Part shown: positions 27,062 to 34,974 of the stretch, piece by piece
Layout: each line of letters opens with the position of its first letter
How positions within the stretch are numbered: the first letter of the stretch is position 1
DNA from: Peptoniphilus rachelemmaiella
GTDB taxonomy: Bacteria; Bacillota; Clostridia; Tissierellales; Peptoniphilaceae
NCBI RefSeq assembly: GCF_943169845.1
Contig: NZ_CALPBW010000002.1
Span: 62,001-126,000, forward strand
Length of the DNA stretch: 64,000 bases
Reading direction: 5' to 3'
Made by a program: the position numbers and the translations under genes
The notes under the pieces: generated by a model
Seen by the model: the letters and a program-made list of their open reading frames with translations, nothing else
Databases searched by the model: none
What the model was told of the DNA's origin: nothing

Positions 27062-27169
27062 TTATTTAATAGAAATGCTCTCAAAAATCCCATCTTCCAG
27101 CAATACCATAGGTAACCTAATGAAGTTATACATTTCAGATTGCCTATTATAAAAATAATCAAAATTCAT
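27062..27169 (-). pseudogene. RepA_N replication initiator fragment (35 codons)
   Basis: ATG 27169 follows AAAGGAGGTAGGG and encodes a peptide opening MNFDYFYNRQSEMYNFIRL and continuing LPMVLLEDGIFESISIK, then TAA. This is the conserved N-terminus of RepA_N replication initiators carried by Tn1549-like conjugative elements and plasmids (pattern YxYGxxAEqfxFyRIPkxLf). The remaining DNA-binding region is missing. It marks this end of the island as conjugative-element backbone. Confidence 0.75.
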
Positions 27170-27191
27170 CCCTACCTCCTTTCTTTGAAAT

Positions 27192-27225
27192 AAAAAGACG
27201 ACAGAATTATTGATTTCTATCGTCT
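27192..27225 (-). terminator. Terminator after the CD1845-like gene
   Basis: Stem AGACGA.AGAA/TTCT.TCGTCT with one mismatch, followed by TTTTTATTTC on the minus strand, immediately downstream of the 27251-27532 gene. Confidence 0.7.
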
Positions 27226-27250
27226 ACGATTGTCTAATATTTATTTTTCT

Positions 27251-27532
27251 TTAAATAGCTTTTATTGTATAGTTTAATAATTCTAATAATCCAATAACAT
27301 ATATACCTAATTTAGGTAATCCAAATGGGCTAAATAAAAATGCTAAGATTAGTGCTTCAATTACAATTTGATTATCTCCTTGAAATATGCTAGCTAATCC
27401 AATTATAAAAATTAAAGTAGAAACTACGCTTAACAGAGCAGTACTCAAACTTAATATGAAGGTTAAAAAAGCTATGAGCAAACTCAACACTAATCTTATC
27501 GGTAATAAAATTATTCTAATTATCCATCTCAT
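27251..27532 (-). CDS. Small CD1845-like membrane protein of conjugative elements
   Basis: 93 residues with two to three membrane helices, beginning MRWIIRIILLPIRLVLSLL and containing FLFSPFGLPKLGIYVIGLLELLN. I recognise this as the family of about 90-residue membrane proteins (CD1845-like) found near repA in Tn1549-type elements of clostridia. Function unknown. Together with the RepA_N fragment next to it, it indicates a relic of an ICE. Confidence 0.65.
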   Translation of the reverse strand: MRWIIRIILLPIRLVLSLLIAFLTFILSLSTALLSVVSTLIFIIGLASIFQGDNQIVIEALILAFLFSPFGLPKLGIYVIGLLELLNYTIKAI

Positions 27533-27549
27533 ACATACCCCTAAAAATT

Positions 27550-27577
27550 TAACTGGGATTCATAACAAACCCCAGTT
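27550..27577 (-). terminator. Possible terminator after the metG fragment
   Basis: AACTGGG and CCCAGTT arms with a 13-base loop, followed on the minus strand by AAATTTTTAG. Weak T-run. Confidence 0.4.
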
Positions 27578-27595
27578 TCATAATTAGCGTGTTCT

Positions 27596-27990
27596 TTAAT
27601 ATAATTGTGATCCTGCTGGAATATTATCATCCAACATTATTAAGTTAAGTTTTTCTTCTCCGTCGTACTCGCAAATTGCAGATATAATCATACCTTCTGA
27701 GTCGATTCCCATCATCTTACGTGGAGGAAGATTACAAATCGCAAGCAGTGTCTTTCCAATTAAAGACTCTGCGCTGTAATATTCCTTAATACCAGATAAA
27801 ATAACTCTTTCTTTTTCAGAACCATCATCTGATGTAAATTTCAAAAGTTTTTTTGATTTTGGAACTTCTTCGCAGTTTAAAACTTTTACAACTCTAAAAT
27901 CAGATTTTGAGAATGTATCAAAATCAACCATATCTTCAAATAATGGCTCTACTTTTACTTTTGAAAAGTCGATTTTTTCTGTCGTAAGTT
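27596..27990 (-). pseudogene. metG: metG 3' fragment: C-terminal tRNA-binding domain of methionyl-tRNA synthetase
   Basis: The open frame encodes EKIDFSKVKVEPLFEDM leading into a complete EMAP/Trbp111-type domain (DFRVVKVL..PKSKKLLKF, LSGIKEYYSAESLIGK, NLPPRKMMGIDSEGMII, ending PAGSQLY). The linker before the domain resembles the end of MetG rather than free CsaA, and the frame closes at a TAG at 28031, so the catalytic part is missing. ATG 27931 could make a 111-residue stand-alone tRNA-binding protein, but no good ribosome binding site is visible. AT-rich like the island, it ends the foreign DNA on this side. Confidence 0.7.
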
Positions 27991-28067
27991 TCGTAAGTTT
28001 CTTTTGACGAATCCTTATTTTCTGCCTTTTCTAAGCCTATTGGCTTCATCGTGGGGAAAAACAAAAG

Positions 28068-28298
28068 CCTGAAAAAAAAGAAACCCCTTCGGGAACGCGT
28101 CCACGAAGAGGATTAAGGAAGACAGCCGTCTTCTTATTTTATTTGTCTATCAACCTTTGTGACATCAGACGAATCGTGTTAACTCATTATAAAAAAGGAT
28201 CCATTGAGGATTGACTATCAATGGATCCTTTAAAGTCTTTCGTGGAATGCGACGCCGAAGCAATGTTCCGCACAAGGCTAATGACGCCTTTAGACAAC
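28068..28298. other. Non-coding stretch at the right island boundary
   Basis: No gene seen between about 28030 and 28298. It contains three hairpins: an imperfect CCTCTTCG..CGAAGGGG stem followed by TTTCTTTTTTTT on the minus strand (28072-28112), a plus-strand GAAGAC/GTCTTC stem with TTATTTTATTT (28118-28143), and the strong terminator at 28194. Several stacked terminators at a junction fit DNA pieced together by recombination. Confidence 0.5.
28194..28231 (-). terminator. Intrinsic terminator downstream of the AraC/small-protein genes
   Basis: Perfect 14-bp arms AAAGGATCCATTGA and TCAATGGATCCTTT around a 10-base loop, followed on the minus strand by TTTTTATAAT. Confidence 0.85.
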
Positions 28299-28484
28299 TT
28301 ATTCTTTTTTCTCACCCAACAGGCATGAGACTAAGCCCAATCCGACGGGCACAAGGGGCAGTGCTAAATAAGAAGGAATGCCCCCCATTGAAGCACTGAA
28401 AGACTCGAGCCATAGCCTTACCAATTGCAAGAGAATGTAGGACAAGGCGATGGTATAAAGACAAATTCGACTTCTCTGGTTCAT
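28299..28484 (-). CDS. Small two-helix membrane protein, unknown function
   Basis: 61 residues from the ATG that follows AAGGAAG (an upstream ATG at 28505 lies before the ribosome binding site). Two hydrophobic segments (about 8-30 and 38-55) and a charged tail GEKKE. No family recognised. It is transcribed with or after the AraC gene and ends before the strong terminator at 28194. Confidence 0.6.
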   Translation of the reverse strand: MNQRSRICLYTIALSYILLQLVRLWLESFSASMGGIPSYLALPLVPVGLGLVSCLLGEKKE

Positions 28485-28617
28485 AATTCTTCCTTTATTG
28501 AACAATTGTGTTTTTTATTTTATATATTTATTGCAGATTCGTCAATGGGAAATTCGCACTCGAATGTGGAATACTTTATGGGGTCACTCTATCATTCTAT
28601 ACGTTGGCTTTGCTTTT

Positions 28618-29574
28618 TTATTTATCATTTTTCGATTGGCCGAAGCATTTTCTGTAGGCCGACGGAGACAAGCCCGTAAACTGCTTAAAGGCCCGGGAGA
28701 AATTCGACGGGTTGTCGTAGCCCACGGACTCGGCGATGTAGGTCATGGAAGCATTGGTGTCGATTAATTGCCGCTCCGCTTCCATCATGCGCAAATTGGC
28801 CAAGTATTTCATGGGGGTGTATTGGCAGGTGTGGATGAATTTATTAATGATCGTGGATTTGGAGCAACCGAAGGTTTCTTCCATCTGTTCTAAAGTTATG
28901 GGCTCCTTTAAATTTTCCCGTAAATACTGCTCCATTTCCGCCACGAATTCATCTTCCGTCTCTTGGAAATAGCGCTTGCGATTGGCGCTCACCTGCTCCT
29001 TGGAAATGGTGGCGAGCAGCCTGAAGGCCATCAGGCCGATGCCTGCGCGATCGGCTTTTGCCAAGGCTTCGATTAAGCCGCGGGCTTCGTCCAGGGCATC
29101 TTTTCGCTTCACCGTAAAGCCTATGTCTTTGATCTCTTTTACCGCATCGACAAACTCTCGGGACAGATCCGCCAAAAACGTGCGTCCCTCGATTTCATCG
29201 GGAGCCACCATCATGTTAAAGGCGACGATGCCCTCTTGGGTTCCGTAGGAGGCCTTCGATTCGGGGATGGCTTTGCCGACAAAAACTTCGCTCGATGTGA
29301 TTAAGACCTTGCTGTCGTTAATGTGGGTGTAGTAATTGCCGTTGAGGCAATAGGCTATGCGATAGCCCCGCCTGCCGCTGTGGACGGCATTTTCCGAGTG
29401 GTAGCAGCTTTTTATATTGATGTAGGCGACGAAGACGCCCGGCGCGATGCGATAGGTGACCATGGTGTCCTCGTCCCTTTCAATGCCTTCAAAATACATG
29501 GTGTCCTCGTCGTAATCGACGACGCGAAAGCCCCAAGACTCAACGCCGTCAACCCAATCTTCTAAATTTGTCAT
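28618..29574 (-). CDS. AraC-family transcriptional regulator
   Basis: 318 residues. The C-terminal ~100 residues hold two helix-turn-helix units of the AraC class (ITLEQMEETFGCSKSTIINKF and IAESVGYDNPSNFSRAFKQFTGLSPSAYRK). The N-terminal domain is a likely ligand-sensing region without a known signature. It lies 9 bases after the ABC pair, a pairing seen with siderophore-type exporters and importers (YbtA with YbtPQ). It probably controls its own operon in response to the transported compound; inferred from context. Confidence 0.9.
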   Translation of the reverse strand: MTNLEDWVDGVESWGFRVVDYDEDTMYFEGIERDEDTMVTYRIAPGVFVAYINIKSCYHSENAVHSGRRGYRIAYCLNGNYYTHINDSKVLITSSEVFVGKAIPESKASYGTQEGIVAFNMMVAPDEIEGRTFLADLSREFVDAVKEIKDIGFTVKRKDALDEARGLIEALAKADRAGIGLMAFRLLATISKEQVSANRKRYFQETEDEFVAEMEQYLRENLKEPITLEQMEETFGCSKSTIINKFIHTCQYTPMKYLANLRMMEAERQLIDTNASMTYIAESVGYDNPSNFSRAFKQFTGLSPSAYRKCFGQSKNDK

Positions 29575-29583
29575 GGCTTTCTC

Positions 29584-31305
29584 CTAATAGACATAGGCAT
29601 CGGAGCGCTCGAAGCTTTCGATCATGGTGCGGTAGGTGGGGCTTTCTTTCAAAAGGGCCTCGTGGCCTCCGCAGGCTTCGATTTTTCCCTCTTTCATCAC
29701 GATGATCTGATCAACCCCTTCGATGGATTTCATGCGGTGGGAAATAATCATCACCGTTTTGTTTTTTATCAGCCGATTCAAAGATTCCTGAATGTACTTT
29801 TCGTTTTCCACATCCAAGGACGCGGCGATTTCATCTAAAAGAATGATCTGTGCATCTTTCAAAAAGGCGCGGGCGATGGAAATCCGCTGCCGCTGGCCGC
29901 CGGAAAGGCGGGAGCCGTTTTCGCCGATGATTGTGTCGTAACCTTGGGGCAATTGCTTCACGAAATCGTCGCAGCCCGCCTGCTTCGCCGCTTCGTAGAC
30001 CTCTTCTTCCGTGGCGTCGTATTTTCCGATGCGAATGTTATCGAAGACGGAGCCGTTAAAGAGGAGTACGTCTTGAAAAACCATGGACACGTGCTTAAAC
30101 AGATCCTCCGTTTCAATGGATGAAAGCTCTTTACCGTCCACGGTCATATGACCGGCGTCGTAATCGTAGAGGCGGCTCACCAGGCGAAGCAAGGTGGATT
30201 TGCCGCAGCCCGAAGGGCCCACCAATGCCGTTACCGTGTTTTGCTTCGCTTCAAAGGAGATGGCGTCGATGACTTTCTTTTTCTTGTCGTAGGAGAAGTC
30301 CACATGATCTCCGGCGATGTCGAAATGCTCAAGGGCCGTCGGGCTTCCGGTTTGCTTCGGTGCGTCCACCAAGCTTTTGATTTTATCGACGCTGCTCGAA
30401 ATGTAGGCGATTTCTGCGTGGGCCATCGTGAAGGCGGTGGTGGCGTCAATGAGGCGGGCCGCCGCAAAGACATAGCCGGCAAAGTAGAGCACGTTGATGG
30501 TGCCGCTTTGCAGCAGGCGGGTGCCCACCACCATGGCAAAGCCCAGAGACAAGAAGCTGACTGCGCCGGAAAAGGTGACGGGCAGGGCCTGGCCCAGTTC
30601 CGTTCGAATATGCACGGCTTCGTTTCGCCGCGCCAGTCGCTTCGCCTCGCTTTTTTTCGTCTCGCTTAAATGGTAGGACTGAATTTCCTCGTGCATATCG
30701 ATGAGCTCTTGAAAGGCTTTCGCCATTTTCCGCTGCCTGAGAAAATACTTCTTCGAGACCTTTGCCTGCATTTGCTGGGACAAATGGGCGAGAAAAATGC
30801 TGAGCACAATGGGCACCAAAACGGCGAGCCCCAGAAGGGGTTGGCCGATAAGAAGCATGATGCCGATGACGATCACCGTGGCGAGAAAGGCGTAGTAGGT
30901 GGGCACGGAGTGGGACAGGGCGTGCTCGATGGTCTCCACGTCTTTCATCATGGTTTGGGACACATCCGTTAAGTCCTTTTTGTTAAAGGACGACAGGGGC
31001 AATTGCCGGATTCCCTCGACGATCTCCATGCGCAGATTCGCCGATTCCTTGTAGGTTTCGTTAAAAGTGGTGTGGTACTCCTTGTTTATGACCAAAAACA
31101 TGACCACGCCGATAAGCGCAAAGCCGAGGGCGCCGTAAGCCATGTTGAAGCTTCCGAAGCCCAAGAGGCCGTTGGTGGCATACATTAAGAGAAACATGGG
31201 GAGCATGTAGGTGATGTTTTTTAAAAAGCCGTAAACCGTCGCTCGCCACAGGCCGTCGGCTCCCCGTTCCGTGAGGGCGTAGGTTTTTCGTAAATACTCT
31301 TTCAT
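29584..31305 (-). CDS. ABC half-transporter (fused membrane and ATPase domains), second of pair
   Basis: 573 residues from the ATG that overlaps the stop of the preceding gene (ATGA) and has GGAGG eight bases upstream. Type IV exporter fold: six helices (about 15-310), then an ATPase with GPSGCGKST, LSGGQRQRISIARA, IILLDEIAASLD and ISHRM. In the Walker B/D-loop area Ile replaces the usual Pro or Ala after the catalytic Glu. Forms a heterodimer with the 31302-33050 product. IrtAB/YbtPQ-like systems of this shape import metal-loaded siderophores. Confidence 0.88.
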   Translation of the reverse strand: MKEYLRKTYALTERGADGLWRATVYGFLKNITYMLPMFLLMYATNGLLGFGSFNMAYGALGFALIGVVMFLVINKEYHTTFNETYKESANLRMEIVEGIRQLPLSSFNKKDLTDVSQTMMKDVETIEHALSHSVPTYYAFLATVIVIGIMLLIGQPLLGLAVLVPIVLSIFLAHLSQQMQAKVSKKYFLRQRKMAKAFQELIDMHEEIQSYHLSETKKSEAKRLARRNEAVHIRTELGQALPVTFSGAVSFLSLGFAMVVGTRLLQSGTINVLYFAGYVFAAARLIDATTAFTMAHAEIAYISSSVDKIKSLVDAPKQTGSPTALEHFDIAGDHVDFSYDKKKKVIDAISFEAKQNTVTALVGPSGCGKSTLLRLVSRLYDYDAGHMTVDGKELSSIETEDLFKHVSMVFQDVLLFNGSVFDNIRIGKYDATEEEVYEAAKQAGCDDFVKQLPQGYDTIIGENGSRLSGGQRQRISIARAFLKDAQIILLDEIAASLDVENEKYIQESLNRLIKNKTVMIISHRMKSIEGVDQIIVMKEGKIEACGGHEALLKESPTYRTMIESFERSDAYVY

Positions 31306-33050
31306 CCGTCGATCCTCCATTCATTGGCCTCGTGATACAAGCTGACGAAGCGGGCGTAGCGTCCGTCCTCTTTCATGAGGGCGTCGTGATTGCCTCGTTC
31401 GATGATCTTTCCTCCTTCGATAAAGAGAATCTCGTCCACGCCGCGAATGCTGCTCATGCGATGGGCGATCATGATGGTGGTGCGGCCCTTCATTAGGTTC
31501 GAAAAGGCCTTTTGAATCTCGTATTCGTTTTCAGGATCCGCCGCCGCAGAGGCTTCATCCAAAATGAGGATTTTCGGATCTTTTAAAAACAATCGGGCGA
31601 TGGCGACCCGTTGGCACTCGCCGCCTGAAAGCTTCACGCCCTCGGCGCCGATTACGGTGTCGTAGCCTGCGGGAAATTTCTCCTTAAACTCTTCGCAGCG
31701 AGCCAGAGCCAGTGCGCGATGCACTTCCTCTTGGTTTGCCTCGGAATCCGCCAGCTGGACATTGTCGTAAATAGTGAGGCCCTCAAAAAGTTTCGCCTGT
31801 TGAAACACCATGCCCACCGTTTCCATGATCCCATCTTTGTCGTAGGCGGGCATGGGCTTCTCGCCGATCATCACGTCGCCTTTATTTACCGGATAGAGCC
31901 CGGAGACGAGCTTGGCGATGGTGGACTTGCCGCCGCCGGATGGGCCGACGAAGGCGTAGATTTTTCCCGCATCCAAGTGGAGGGAAAAGTCGGAGAGAAT
32001 TTTTTCGTCCTCGTCGTAAGAAAAGTCCACATGGCTGAAGGTAATGGAGCTATCGCCGAAGTCCTTTTCCTTTCCGAAGACCATTTTCTTTTCGTCCATC
32101 TCTTTAAACAGGGCTTCCACAGTATCCACGGCGCGATTGGCCTGCACGTGATACATGGACACGTACATAATTTTCATAATGTTGGCAAAGAACATGCCCA
32201 TAAACAGCGCGAAGAACAAGGTCTTTGCCGCCCACAGGCCGCCGTCGTCTCCTGCGCCTACGCGGTAGACGGCGTAGAAAACGGGTGCGACGATAAATAA
32301 ATTTAACAGCCACTGAAAGGTGACATATGGAATGCGACAGGACATGGAGTAGTTGTAAGCCATGTCGGCGTAATCGTTGATGGTGCTGTATAGGCGCTTA
32401 AAGCTCACAATGGGCGCGGCAAAAAGCTTCACCACCTGCATGCCCCGCACGTATTCCACGGCTTCGGCATTTAACAGATCCAGCTGCTCCATGTAGGCGC
32501 TCATAAATTCTTTTTCCCCCATCATTTTGAAGCAGAGGAAGCCCGACAAGAGGACGATGACGCCGAAAAAGGCCGCTAGCCGCAAATCCACCAGGCCGAT
32601 GACGACAAACATCAGGATCGGCGTTAAAATGGCCACGGTTTGATCGGGAATCAAGTGGGCCACGGCCATGTGGGTCTGCTCCACATTGTCGTCGATGATT
32701 TTGCGCACGCGACCCGATTGGTTTTTGTCGTAAAAAGTATTGGACGCCGTCAAGAGATGATCGATGCCCTTTTCCCTCAGGCGGGTTTCCAAGCGAAAGG
32801 CCGCCAAGTGGCTCATCCATGTGCCGAGGAAATAAAGAATTCCGTAGGCGATAAATGCCGCCACCACGCGGAGGGCATAGTCGCTGCCCGCACCAAAATC
32901 CTGTTCAATAAAAATGGCCTTTAGGGCGAGCCACAAACAATAATAGCCGAACAAATGACAGCAGACGGCGGCTATAGAAAAAAATGCCGACAAAAAGCCG
33001 TTGCTTCGCTTCTCCGGTATGTAAGAAAATAATTTTCGATAGGTGTTCAA
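31302..33050 (-). CDS. ABC half-transporter (fused membrane and ATPase domains), first of pair
   Basis: 582 residues from TTG 33050 with AAAGGAG eight bases before it. Six helices (about 20-310), then ATPase motifs GPSGGGKST, LSGGECQRVAIARL, ILILDEASAAADPEN and IAHRM. Its gene overlaps the next half-transporter by 4 bases, so both are made together. The operon promoter carries a Fur-box-like sequence, which supports iron, haem or siderophore transport over peptide or drug export, but this is inference. Confidence 0.88.
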   Translation of the reverse strand: MNTYRKLFSYIPEKRSNGFLSAFFSIAAVCCHLFGYYCLWLALKAIFIEQDFGAGSDYALRVVAAFIAYGILYFLGTWMSHLAAFRLETRLREKGIDHLLTASNTFYDKNQSGRVRKIIDDNVEQTHMAVAHLIPDQTVAILTPILMFVVIGLVDLRLAAFFGVIVLLSGFLCFKMMGEKEFMSAYMEQLDLLNAEAVEYVRGMQVVKLFAAPIVSFKRLYSTINDYADMAYNYSMSCRIPYVTFQWLLNLFIVAPVFYAVYRVGAGDDGGLWAAKTLFFALFMGMFFANIMKIMYVSMYHVQANRAVDTVEALFKEMDEKKMVFGKEKDFGDSSITFSHVDFSYDEDEKILSDFSLHLDAGKIYAFVGPSGGGKSTIAKLVSGLYPVNKGDVMIGEKPMPAYDKDGIMETVGMVFQQAKLFEGLTIYDNVQLADSEANQEEVHRALALARCEEFKEKFPAGYDTVIGAEGVKLSGGECQRVAIARLFLKDPKILILDEASAAADPENEYEIQKAFSNLMKGRTTIMIAHRMSSIRGVDEILFIEGGKIIERGNHDALMKEDGRYARFVSLYHEANEWRIDG

Positions 33051-33064
33051 ATAGATCTCCTTTC

Positions 33065-33083
33065 GTTAATGATAGTATTTATC
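33065..33083. promoter_or_regulatory. Fur-box-like sequence before the ABC-ABC-AraC operon
   Basis: On the minus strand GATAAATACTATCATTAAC agrees with the 19-bp Fur consensus at 14 positions. It lies between the -10 box and the ribosome binding site. Confidence 0.55.
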
Positions 33084-33100
33084 TTTTATCTTTTAAACAC

Positions 33101-33129
33101 AGTGTAACGATTTTCCCTTTCCTTGTCTA
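33101..33129 (-). promoter_or_regulatory. Promoter of the ABC-ABC-AraC operon
   Basis: TAGACA, 17 bases, TACACT on the minus strand, about 55 bases upstream of the TTG start. Confidence 0.6.
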
Positions 33130-33242
33130 TTCATAAAAGCGAAATTATTCATTTCGTTTGACGAAATCCCGATCCAATAGGCATGCCGACAATACCGACC
33201 TTCCATTTGTTACGAAAATTAAAAACATGCACCGATTTTTCT

Positions 33243-33251
33243 TGATATAAT
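33243..33251 (+). promoter_or_regulatory. Extended -10 promoter of the two-component operon
   Basis: TGATATAAT: a perfect TATAAT with the TG extension, 62 bases before the ATG at 33313. The -35 position is poor. It fires divergently from the ABC operon promoter. Confidence 0.65.
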
Positions 33252-33312
33252 AATCAATAATAGATGGATTAACGGGATGACGGCACGAACGACCGGTGTG
33301 AAGGAGGTCATT

Positions 33313-34974
33313 ATGTATCGAAAAGAGATTACCACCTACATCTTCTCGATTCTTTTTATTGCCATGGCCGCCGCCATTCAGATCATGGAAGCCCGAGGCA
33401 CCTTGCCTTTTACGGGAAAGACTTTGGTGTTTTTTCTCTACGCCCTGGTCTTTCTTCTCTGGGCGAAAAACATGGAAAACCGCGTGCTCCGCGCCGATGT
33501 AGCCCGGCGATTTAAATTCATCGCCCTTTTGCTTGTCGGCTACTTGGCCACCCGTACGGTAAAATACGAAATCCTCATCGCTTCCGCCACCGCCGTTCGT
33601 TGGATTCGCTACATATATTATTTTTTCATTCTCACCACGGTCCACTTGGTCTTTTTTACGTCCCTCTACGTAGGCAAATCGGAGCGCGAGCCCATCGACA
33701 AGCGTTGGAATCTTTTTTGGATTCCCACCGCCACCTTGATTCTCTTGATTTTAACCAACGACTTCCACGGCCTCGTTTTCGTGCCCTACGCCCACGCCTC
33801 GGGCTTTAAGCAGTACGGCCCCGTCTACCTTATGACCAACGGCTACATCCTTCTTCTCGCCGCCTTGACCCTGATTATTACATCGAAGCGGTCCTTGGCA
33901 CAAAAGCGGCTGAAATCCATCGCCGCCCCGGTAGGGGTTTTGGCCCTGTGCTTTGTCTACACCGTGCTCTACATCGTAGACTGGCCGCCTTTTCACTATG
34001 TAAAAATCGCCTTTCAAAGCGCAGAGTTTAACAGCCTTACGGTCATTCTCTTTATCGAGTCTTTGGTTTTTACGCGGCTCATCGCCTCCAATCGAGGCTA
34101 CGACACTTTTTTAAGCTTGTCTTCCTTGAATATGGGCATGATGGATTTAAAGGGACAAATCGTCGTGAAACCCAACAAGGGGCCGGAGGTCAGCACCGAT
34201 GCAGTAAGAGAAGCGGAAAACCGCGCCATTGCCGTGGACGAAAACACCCTTCTCGAAAGCTCGCCCATTGGCGGCGGCAGCTGTTTTTGGTTCGTGGACC
34301 TTACGGATTTTAATCGCCTGAAAGCGCAACTTCTCTCCGTCAACGAGGAAATGCTCAACGAAAATGAATTGCTTCTGGCCAACAATAAACTGAAGGAAGA
34401 AATGGCCATGGTTAAAGAGCAGCGGGACATTCGCGACGCCATTCAGGAAAAGCTCAAGCCCCAATTCGCTCAGTTGAAAGTCATTATGGCCCATCTGCCC
34501 GAGGCGGAAGATGCTTACGAAGACGACCTCAAGGACGCCTGCCTCTTAAATGTGTACATTAAGCGCTTCTCCAATTTATTTTTGCTTGCCAGAAACAGAG
34601 CGGATCTTTCCCTGGCGGAAATGCGTTTGGCCTTCGACGAATCCTTAGACTACCTGCGATTAAAAGGCGTGGTCACCTCCAATACCTGGGACGTGACCGG
34701 CGCTGTGGATGCCGCAGCGGGCCTGAGCCTTTACGCCGCGTTTCAAATGATCTTAGAGGCTTATCTCCATTGTCTTAAGGCGATTTTCATTCATTTTCAG
34801 GAAAAGGATGAATCGCTTTTGCTCTCGATCTACGTGGAAAGCGAAAAACAAATCTCCCCGGAAAGAAAAATCCGAGCGGTGCTCCCCTCCGAAGGTGTCT
34901 CCTTTGCGGAGGAATTTAAGGAAGGGCTCTCTCTCCTGCGCTTTTCCGTAAAAAAAGGCGGTGACCCACGATGA
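33313..34974 (+). CDS. 7TM sensor with degenerate histidine kinase domain (pseudokinase)
   Basis: 553 residues from the ATG behind AAGGAGG. About seven membrane helices (1-255) resemble the HisKA_7TM sensory module (TNDFHGLVF). Then comes a PAS-like segment (about 265-345), a coiled coil, and a region that lines up with the DHp and ATPase parts of the next gene. Where that kinase has IHDRLGQ, this protein has IRDAIQE, so the phosphoacceptor His is Arg374. The N-box Asn residues and the Gly-rich boxes are also absent from the LYAAFQMILEAYLHCLKAIFIHF stretch. It is probably a signal-sensing, non-catalytic partner. Overlaps the kinase gene by 4 bases. Confidence 0.75.
   Translation: MYRKEITTYIFSILFIAMAAAIQIMEARGTLPFTGKTLVFFLYALVFLLWAKNMENRVLRADVARRFKFIALLLVGYLATRTVKYEILIASATAVRWIRYIYYFFILTTVHLVFFTSLYVGKSEREPIDKRWNLFWIPTATLILLILTNDFHGLVFVPYAHASGFKQYGPVYLMTNGYILLLAALTLIITSKRSLAQKRLKSIAAPVGVLALCFVYTVLYIVDWPPFHYVKIAFQSAEFNSLTVILFIESLVFTRLIASNRGYDTFLSLSSLNMGMMDLKGQIVVKPNKGPEVSTDAVREAENRAIAVDENTLLESSPIGGGSCFWFVDLTDFNRLKAQLLSVNEEMLNENELLLANNKLKEEMAMVKEQRDIRDAIQEKLKPQFAQLKVIMAHLPEAEDAYEDDLKDACLLNVYIKRFSNLFLLARNRADLSLAEMRLAFDESLDYLRLKGVVTSNTWDVTGAVDAAAGLSLYAAFQMILEAYLHCLKAIFIHFQEKDESLLLSIYVESEKQISPERKIRAVLPSEGVSFAEEFKEGLSLLRFSVKKGGDPR

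Noticed and set aside
27596-27931. Complete CsaA/Trbp111-type tRNA-binding protein
   Set aside because: The upstream frame carries a MetG-like linker and there is no ribosome binding site at ATG 27931, so a metG fragment is more likely; the alternative cannot be fully excluded.
32104-32313. Arg-rich 69-codon frame
   Set aside because: Alternative frame inside an ABC half-transporter gene; arginine runs arise from GC-rich codons.
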